The position numbers were made by a program, and so were the translations under genes. Below, piece by piece: positions 59,759 through 64,000 of a DNA stretch of 64,000 bases (the stretch's first letter is position 1; each line of letters starts with the position of its first letter). The stretch is from Blastocatellia bacterium (lineage in GTDB: Bacteria > Acidobacteriota > Blastocatellia > Pyrinomonadales > Pyrinomonadaceae): NCBI GenBank assembly GCA_003487805.1, contig DNNE01000065.1:58151-122150 (forward strand), given 5' to 3'. The notes under the pieces are model-generated. The model was not told where the DNA came from, made no database searches, and saw only the letters and a program-made list of their open reading frames with translations.

Positions 59759-60238
59759 TTACTTCTTGCGGTTCCGAATCTGTTCCAACTCCGCAAGGAA
59801 TTCTTCTCGCTCTTGCCGTTGTTTGTCGATACGCCGCGATTGATCAGTTAGATAGCGAGTGCCACGAATATCGGTGTTCTGTAGCGAGTCTGCCCAAGCT
59901 CGCAGTTGTCGCGAGATACTTTCTGCTTTTGATTTCAGATCTGAAATTTCAGATCTGAGATCATGAAATTCTGGCAACCGCTCGATCAAACAATACATCG
60001 ATCGCGTTTCACCCGCTGATCCGCGCGAGATGTAAAGGAAGTTTAGTAACTCGTTCGTTGTGCCTCGCTCAAACCCCTCGGCAATATTATTCGAGATTGA
60101 CACGACCGCATTCTCGAGTTGGTTGCGCGTTCCAGCGTGTCCACGAAAGCACGGGTTAGCGGTAAGAGCAAAGGTACGAACCGCCAGTTCAATCGCATCC
60201 TTCCATACCGGTAGGTCTTCAAATCGTCTGTACTTCAT
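59759..60238 (-). CDS. Four-helix-bundle protein (23S rRNA intervening-sequence type)
   Basis: A 159-residue protein with MKYRRFEDLPVWKDAIELAV, NQLENAVVSISNNIAEGFER and FLYISRGSAGETRSMYCLIE, the signature of the S23/four-helix-bundle family first seen in intervening sequences of 23S rRNA genes. Here it is free-standing, with no rRNA nearby. AGGAGAG precedes the ATG. Its loop and last helix contain the repeat-derived stretch LRSEISDLKSKAES, and the tail is a charged coiled coil. The family has no settled function; some members bind RNA. Confidence 0.88.
   Translation of the reverse strand: MKYRRFEDLPVWKDAIELAVRTFALTANPCFRGHAGTRNQLENAVVSISNNIAEGFERGTTNELLNFLYISRGSAGETRSMYCLIERLPEFHDLRSEISDLKSKAESISRQLRAWADSLQNTDIRGTRYLTDQSRRIDKQRQEREEFLAELEQIRNRKK
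59931..59962. repeat. Palindromic repeat copy inside the four-helix-bundle gene
   Basis: AGATCTGAAATTTCAGATCT at 59937-59956 is a perfect palindrome that shares its units with the intergenic palindrome at 59721-59756. It encodes the segment DLRSEISDLKS in frame. Confidence 0.85.
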
Positions 60239-60410
60239 CGAAACTCTCCTGCGCGAGAAATAATCCAGAACTCGCGTAGGATTGTAGCGGTGAAGGCAAG
60301 GTCAGAAGCGCCGGTTCAGTACCTCGGGTCGATGAAATGACTTAGCTGGATTTGCAATCAGCTCAGCTTGGCTACTGCCACTCAATCATTTTAACCATTG
60401 ACTCATTGAT

Positions 60411-60457
60411 CCAATGAATCAATGAGCCAATGAATCAATGAGCCAATGAATCAATAG
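60411..60457. repeat. Tandem repeat over the end of the acyl-CoA dehydrogenase gene
   Basis: CCAATGAATCAATGAG occurs at 60411-60426 and 60427-60442, with a third, 15-base copy at 60443-60457 that contains the stop codon of the minus-strand gene. An inverted relative (ATTGACTCATTGAT) lies just before. Confidence 0.88.
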
Positions 60458-62238
60458 ACATACTTGTTCGCTTCGATCATCGCGTTCGCGATTCGTTGTC
60501 GCGCGGCGACGGTATTGATCGGCGTCATCTTGGTGAAGCGACGCAGCGCGGCCAGCAGCGTACGCAACTCGTCGCCATCCGACATCGCCGCCAGAGTGTT
60601 TTTCGCGTGCGCTTCGATCCGCTCGACTGCATCGTTGCAAAAGACGCGGGTCATGTCGACGAAGGGCTCGGCGGCTTTCTCGCCTTGTGACGCGGCGACC
60701 TTCTGCGCGCGCAGAATCGCCGACTCCATCGCAAAGCCGTCCATGATGATGTCCGCGACGCCGATCAGAATTTCCTGCTGATCGCTGAGCCCCATCATGT
60801 ACTTCTGCGCCGCGGTACCGAGCGTCATCAGCGCAACCTTCTTGGCATTCTGTGCGAGCTTCATCTCAGTCGCCAAAAGACTTTCGTCCGTGTCGAACGA
60901 AGGCATTGAAGGCGAAAGAATCTCATCCATTAACCCTTGCGCAGCAGGCAGTAACGCGAGCCGGCCACTCAGGGCGGCCTTCATCAAGCGGCCCGGAATC
61001 AACATGCGATTGATTTCGTTTGTGCCTTCAAAGATGCGATTGATGCGCGTGTCGCGATACGCGCGCTCCGCCGGATAATCGGCCGAGTAACCGTAACCGC
61101 CAAATATCTGGACCATCTCGTCCGTGATGTAATTGCAGTATTCAGAGAGCGCGACTTTGATGATGGAACATTCCGCGGCGTACTCCTCGATCGCTTTCAA
61201 GCGCGCATCCATGTCTTTCGAATCTTTGATCGCGCCCAGGCCTTCCTCGATCATCCCGAGCGTGCGATAGGTCATCGCTTCGCCGACCCAGGTGCGAATC
61301 GCCATCTCGCCCAGCTTTGATTTGATTGCGCCGAACGACGAGATCGATTTACCAAACTGTTTGCGTTCGTTGGCATACCTCACCGACTCAGTCAGCGCGA
61401 GCTTCATTCCGCCCAAACACATGGCGCCCAGTTTGAATCGCCCGATGTTAAGTATGTTGAAAGCGATTTTGTGACCTTTGCCGACTTCGCCAAGCAAGTT
61501 TTCGATCGGTGCTTTGGCATCGGCGAGAATCAGCGGCGTCGTGCTCGAACCCTTGATGCCCATCTTGTGTTCTTCCGCGCCGGGCTGGCAGCCTTCCTGC
61601 CGCTCGACAATGAACGCGGTGAATTTGTCGCCATCGACTTTCGCGAACACGACATAGATGTCGGCGAAGCCGCCGTTGGTGATGAACATCTTCTCGCCAT
61701 TGAGAACATATTCTTTGCCGTCGTCGCTCAGTTTCGCGGTGGCTTTCGCGGCCATCGCGTCTGAGCCTGATCCCGCTTCCGTCAGAGCGTATGCCGTGAT
61801 CAATTCTCCCGTGGCAATCCTGGGAAGATATTTTTGCTTCGCCGCTTCAGTGCCGAAGTAAACGATCGGCATCAAGCCTATGCCGCTTTGCGCGCCGAGC
61901 GTGGTGGCGAATGAAGCGGACCGTCCGAGATTTTCAGCGATCAGCGCGCCGCTGGTTTGATCCAACGCCAGCCCGCCGTATTCTTCCGGGATACCCGCGC
62001 CGACCAGACCGAGATCGGCCGCCTGCTTCACTAATTCGCGCGCCAGCTTCCAATCCTTATTTTCCAGTTCGTTGATGCGCGGCAGGACTTCCGCGTCCAT
62101 AAATTGACGCGTGGTGTCGGCAATCATGCGATGCTCTTCGTTGAAGTCTTCAGGCGTGAAGATCTCGGAAGGCGTGCGCTGTTCGATGAGAAAGCTTCCG
62201 CCTTTTATGATTTCTTTTTTATCGATTACGGCTGCCAT
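60451..62238 (-). CDS. Acyl-CoA dehydrogenase (FadE-like, VLCAD type)
   Basis: A 595-residue FAD enzyme that makes the trans-2-enoyl-CoA in beta-oxidation. The three ACAD parts are visible: the helical N-terminus (EEHRMIADTTRQFMDAEVLP), the beta domain with YALTEAGSGSDAMAAKATA and FITNGGFADIYVVFAK, and the helical domain with RKQFGKSISSFGAIKSKLGE and RINRIFEGTNEINRMLIPG. An additional C-terminal domain of about 170 residues, absent from short-chain enzymes, puts it in the VLCAD/ACAD9-like group. It is the last gene of an operon with a thiolase and a nucleotidyltransferase. Confidence 0.92.
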   Translation of the reverse strand: MAAVIDKKEIIKGGSFLIEQRTPSEIFTPEDFNEEHRMIADTTRQFMDAEVLPRINELENKDWKLARELVKQAADLGLVGAGIPEEYGGLALDQTSGALIAENLGRSASFATTLGAQSGIGLMPIVYFGTEAAKQKYLPRIATGELITAYALTEAGSGSDAMAAKATAKLSDDGKEYVLNGEKMFITNGGFADIYVVFAKVDGDKFTAFIVERQEGCQPGAEEHKMGIKGSSTTPLILADAKAPIENLLGEVGKGHKIAFNILNIGRFKLGAMCLGGMKLALTESVRYANERKQFGKSISSFGAIKSKLGEMAIRTWVGEAMTYRTLGMIEEGLGAIKDSKDMDARLKAIEEYAAECSIIKVALSEYCNYITDEMVQIFGGYGYSADYPAERAYRDTRINRIFEGTNEINRMLIPGRLMKAALSGRLALLPAAQGLMDEILSPSMPSFDTDESLLATEMKLAQNAKKVALMTLGTAAQKYMMGLSDQQEILIGVADIIMDGFAMESAILRAQKVAASQGEKAAEPFVDMTRVFCNDAVERIEAHAKNTLAAMSDGDELRTLLAALRRFTKMTPINTVAARQRIANAMIEANKYVY

Positions 62239-62254
62239 AATATTCGTCTTGTCC

Positions 62255-62782
62255 TTAGGCCTTCGGCACTTGCTTACTAATCTCCTGGGGCATTACATCG
62301 CGAAACTTAGGATAGGCTTCCAGAATCCTCATCAAGTCCAATTCGTCTTTCTTTCGTCTAGTCGGCCTGCGCCTCTCATCGCTCCACGCCCAAATCTTTC
62401 CCCGCACAATGTTGGCGAGAGATGCGACTGGGACTTGTTGGCCCAGCACTTCTCTCCGTTCCGTTTCTTTTGTGAACTCTTGATAACGAGGATCGAGAGT
62501 GAGTTGAATTCTAAGTTCGCTTCCGGGCATTGACGCATTCAGCGAGTGAGGAAATGACTCCAGTTCGAATCCACTTTCTTCCAAATCCGTCTTGATCGCT
62601 TCCAATGCGGTCGATACGACCACCACATCCGCGTCGATCGTAAAGACCGGCTCGACGTAACAATTGACTGCGAGTCCACCGATCAGACACCACGGTTCAT
62701 GCTGCCTCAGAATTCGAACCAGCCGCGAGAAGTCACTGCTGCCGCCGTTAGTCACAGATTCGAAAACTTCGGTAACGGTCAT
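62255..62782 (-). CDS. Nucleotidyltransferase-fold protein (AbiEii/DUF6036-like)
   Basis: A 175-residue protein with the signature of AbiEii-like nucleotidyltransferases: WCLIGGLAVNCYVEPVFTID then ADVVVV (the GG-x-A and the metal-binding Asp), and the C-terminal RKKDELDLMRILEAYP. Related proteins are toxins that modify tRNA or transfer nucleotides, often paired with an antitoxin; no antitoxin is seen here. The start overlaps the thiolase stop (TAATG, shared A), implying coupling, and the acyl-CoA dehydrogenase starts 16 bases on. Its position inside a fatty acid degradation operon is odd. Confidence 0.8.
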   Translation of the reverse strand: MTVTEVFESVTNGGSSDFSRLVRILRQHEPWCLIGGLAVNCYVEPVFTIDADVVVVSTALEAIKTDLEESGFELESFPHSLNASMPGSELRIQLTLDPRYQEFTKETERREVLGQQVPVASLANIVRGKIWAWSDERRRPTRRKKDELDLMRILEAYPKFRDVMPQEISKQVPKA

Positions 62783-63960
62783 TACAACCTCTCAAATATT
62801 CCCGCGGCGCCCATGCCGCCACCGACGCACATCGTGACCATGCCATAGCGGCCATTGCGTCTCTCCAGCTCGCGCAAGATCGAGGCAGTCAGTTTCGCGC
62901 CGGTGCATCCAAGTGGATGGCCCAAAGCGATCGCGCCACCGTTGACATTGACCTTGTCGGGATTGAGCTCGAGCATCTTGATGACCGCGAGCGATTGTGC
63001 GGCGAAAGCTTCATTCAATTCGATCACGTCGATTTGATCGAGAGTCAGCTCGGCAAGTTTCAAAGCCTTCGGTATCGCAAACACTGGCCCAATGCCCATC
63101 TCTTCCGGCGGACATCCGGCGGTCGCATAAGCAACGAGTCGCGCCAATGGCTTCGCGCCTAACTGTTTCGCGCGATCCGCTGACATCACGATCGCCGCGG
63201 CCGCGCCGTCTGACATCTGTGAAGAATTTCCGGCCGTGATCGTTCCTTTCAATTGAAACGCAGGCTTCAACTTCGCCAGCGCTTCCGCAGTACTGTCGCG
63301 ACGCGGCCCTTCATCCTTCTCGAATTGGATTTCGCTGTGTTGCTTCTTACCTTTTGCATCCAACTCTTCGACGGTCACGGTTAGCGCCACAGTTTCATCT
63401 TTGAACTTGTCCGCATCCAACGCCGCGATCGCGCGCTGGTGCGAACGCAACGCGAACTCGTCCTGCTGTTCACGCGTGACTTCGTACTTGCGCGCGACGT
63501 TCTCAGTCGCCAGGCCCATGCTGAGATAAAAATCAGGATACGTGTCGATCAGAGTGGGATTCGGACGAATGATGTGGCCGCCCATCGGAATCATCGACAT
63601 CGATTCCAATCCGCCGGCGACGATCACTTCGGCGCCATTGGTGCGAATGCGATCGCTGGCCATGGCAATCGTCTGCAAACCCGACGAGCAAAAACGATTA
63701 ATCGTCATCGCGCTGGTTTCAACCGGCAGCCCGGCGCGAATCGCCGCGGCGCGCGCCACGTTCATGCCCTGCTCGGCTTCCGGCATCGCGCAGCCCATGA
63801 TGACATCGTCAATCTCCGAAGCTTCCAAACCCGGGACGCGCGCGATGGCTTCCTTGATCACCGCCGCGCCCATGTCGTCCGGCCGCGTGTAGCGCAAAGT
63901 CCCTTTTGGCGCTTTGCCGACGGCGGTGCGAACTGCTGATACGATTACTGCTTCTTTCAT
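62782..63960 (-). CDS. fadA: Acetyl-CoA acyltransferase (thiolase)
   Basis: A 392-residue thiolase starting at ATG 63960 (MKEAVIVSAVRTAVGKAPKG); a GTG two codons upstream is also in frame. The acylated Cys is C91 in NRFCSSGLQTI; GNSSQMSDGAAA, IELNEAFAAQSLAVIK and GGAIALGHPLGCTGAK carry the other catalytic residues, and the end has MCVGGGMGAAGIFE. It performs the last cleavage step of beta-oxidation. With the coupled genes downstream it forms a fatty acid degradation operon; a FadB-like partner would lie outside the window. Confidence 0.94.
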   Translation of the reverse strand: MKEAVIVSAVRTAVGKAPKGTLRYTRPDDMGAAVIKEAIARVPGLEASEIDDVIMGCAMPEAEQGMNVARAAAIRAGLPVETSAMTINRFCSSGLQTIAMASDRIRTNGAEVIVAGGLESMSMIPMGGHIIRPNPTLIDTYPDFYLSMGLATENVARKYEVTREQQDEFALRSHQRAIAALDADKFKDETVALTVTVEELDAKGKKQHSEIQFEKDEGPRRDSTAEALAKLKPAFQLKGTITAGNSSQMSDGAAAAIVMSADRAKQLGAKPLARLVAYATAGCPPEEMGIGPVFAIPKALKLAELTLDQIDVIELNEAFAAQSLAVIKMLELNPDKVNVNGGAIALGHPLGCTGAKLTASILRELERRNGRYGMVTMCVGGGMGAAGIFERL

Positions 63961-64000
63961 GATCACCCCAAAACTATCATTCGTTTAGAGGCGGGCTACT

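Noticed and set aside
60411..60457. CRISPR array
   Set aside because: The repeats are 16 bases in direct tandem without spacers.
1..64000. tRNA, rRNA or tmRNA genes
   Set aside because: No TTCGAATC-type T-loops in cloverleaf context and no rRNA-like sequence were noticed on reading; a covariance-model scan would settle it.

Overview
The window reads as chromosomal DNA of an acidobacterium, most likely class Blastocatellia (Pyrinomonadaceae-like). This is an inference from gene content: DUF4214 and Calx-beta surface proteins, a TPR-Fis-receiver regulator, a methylmalonyl-CoA mutase large subunit without its cobalamin domain, Reg_prop sensor kinases, and many different long inverted repeats between genes. 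No tRNA, rRNA, CRISPR array, prophage or intact insertion sequence was seen. At least three genes carry single-base lesions (14.9-15.5 kb, 41.0-41.5 kb, 41.6-42.0 kb), so either gene decay or consensus errors should be kept in mind.

Layout. 0-3.4 kb: end of a methylmalonyl-CoA mutase subunit, a membrane-anchored unknown, a Tat-type polysaccharide deacetylase and a DUF883-like protein, separated by palindromic repeats. 3.6-10.7 kb: an efflux operon made of a TetR repressor with a visible operator, a lipoprotein adaptor, and an RND pump fused in frame to a TolC-type outer membrane channel. 11-17 kb: an accessory stretch with a tiny secreted peptide divergent from a TPR-Fis-receiver regulator, followed by secreted, duplicated and broken genes. 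17.4-25.2 kb: a Reg_prop/HisKA_3 sensor kinase with its LuxR-type response regulator, then a large beta-helix/Calx-beta/DUF4214 surface protein. 25.2-31.4 kb: an RNase Z-like hydrolase and the dcd and dut pyrimidine genes, which bracket a low-order stretch holding an NTPase remnant, two secreted proteins and a repeated structured element lying directly upstream of dut.

31.4-42.6 kb: a secreted protein with an Ivy-like motif, an O-methyltransferase, a lipoprotein, two divergent B12-type radical SAM enzymes, prmC, an HtrA protease, a frameshifted gene, a DUF104/PIN toxin-antitoxin pair with a frameshifted toxin, and a HIT hydrolase. 42.8-48.4 kb: murA, aroK and aroA with two membrane/secreted unknowns. 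48.5-53 kb: an RsbW-like anti-sigma kinase with two tandem STAS proteins, a TPM plus Tim44/zinc-ribbon pair, and a CarD regulator. 53-64 kb: a CNNM-type transporter, egtD, a twin-PDZ protein, a metallo-beta-lactamase-fold hydrolase, a four-helix-bundle protein, and a beta-oxidation operon (thiolase, nucleotidyltransferase, acyl-CoA dehydrogenase).

What stands out: the RND-TolC fusion, which also carries a piece of an intergenic repeat inside its reading frame; a secreted peptide facing a TPR regulator, reminiscent of Gram-positive peptide-sensing pairs; the repeated structured leader at dut; and several cases of intergenic repeats entering coding sequence. All starts, operons and families were judged by eye from the sequence; no database search was run.
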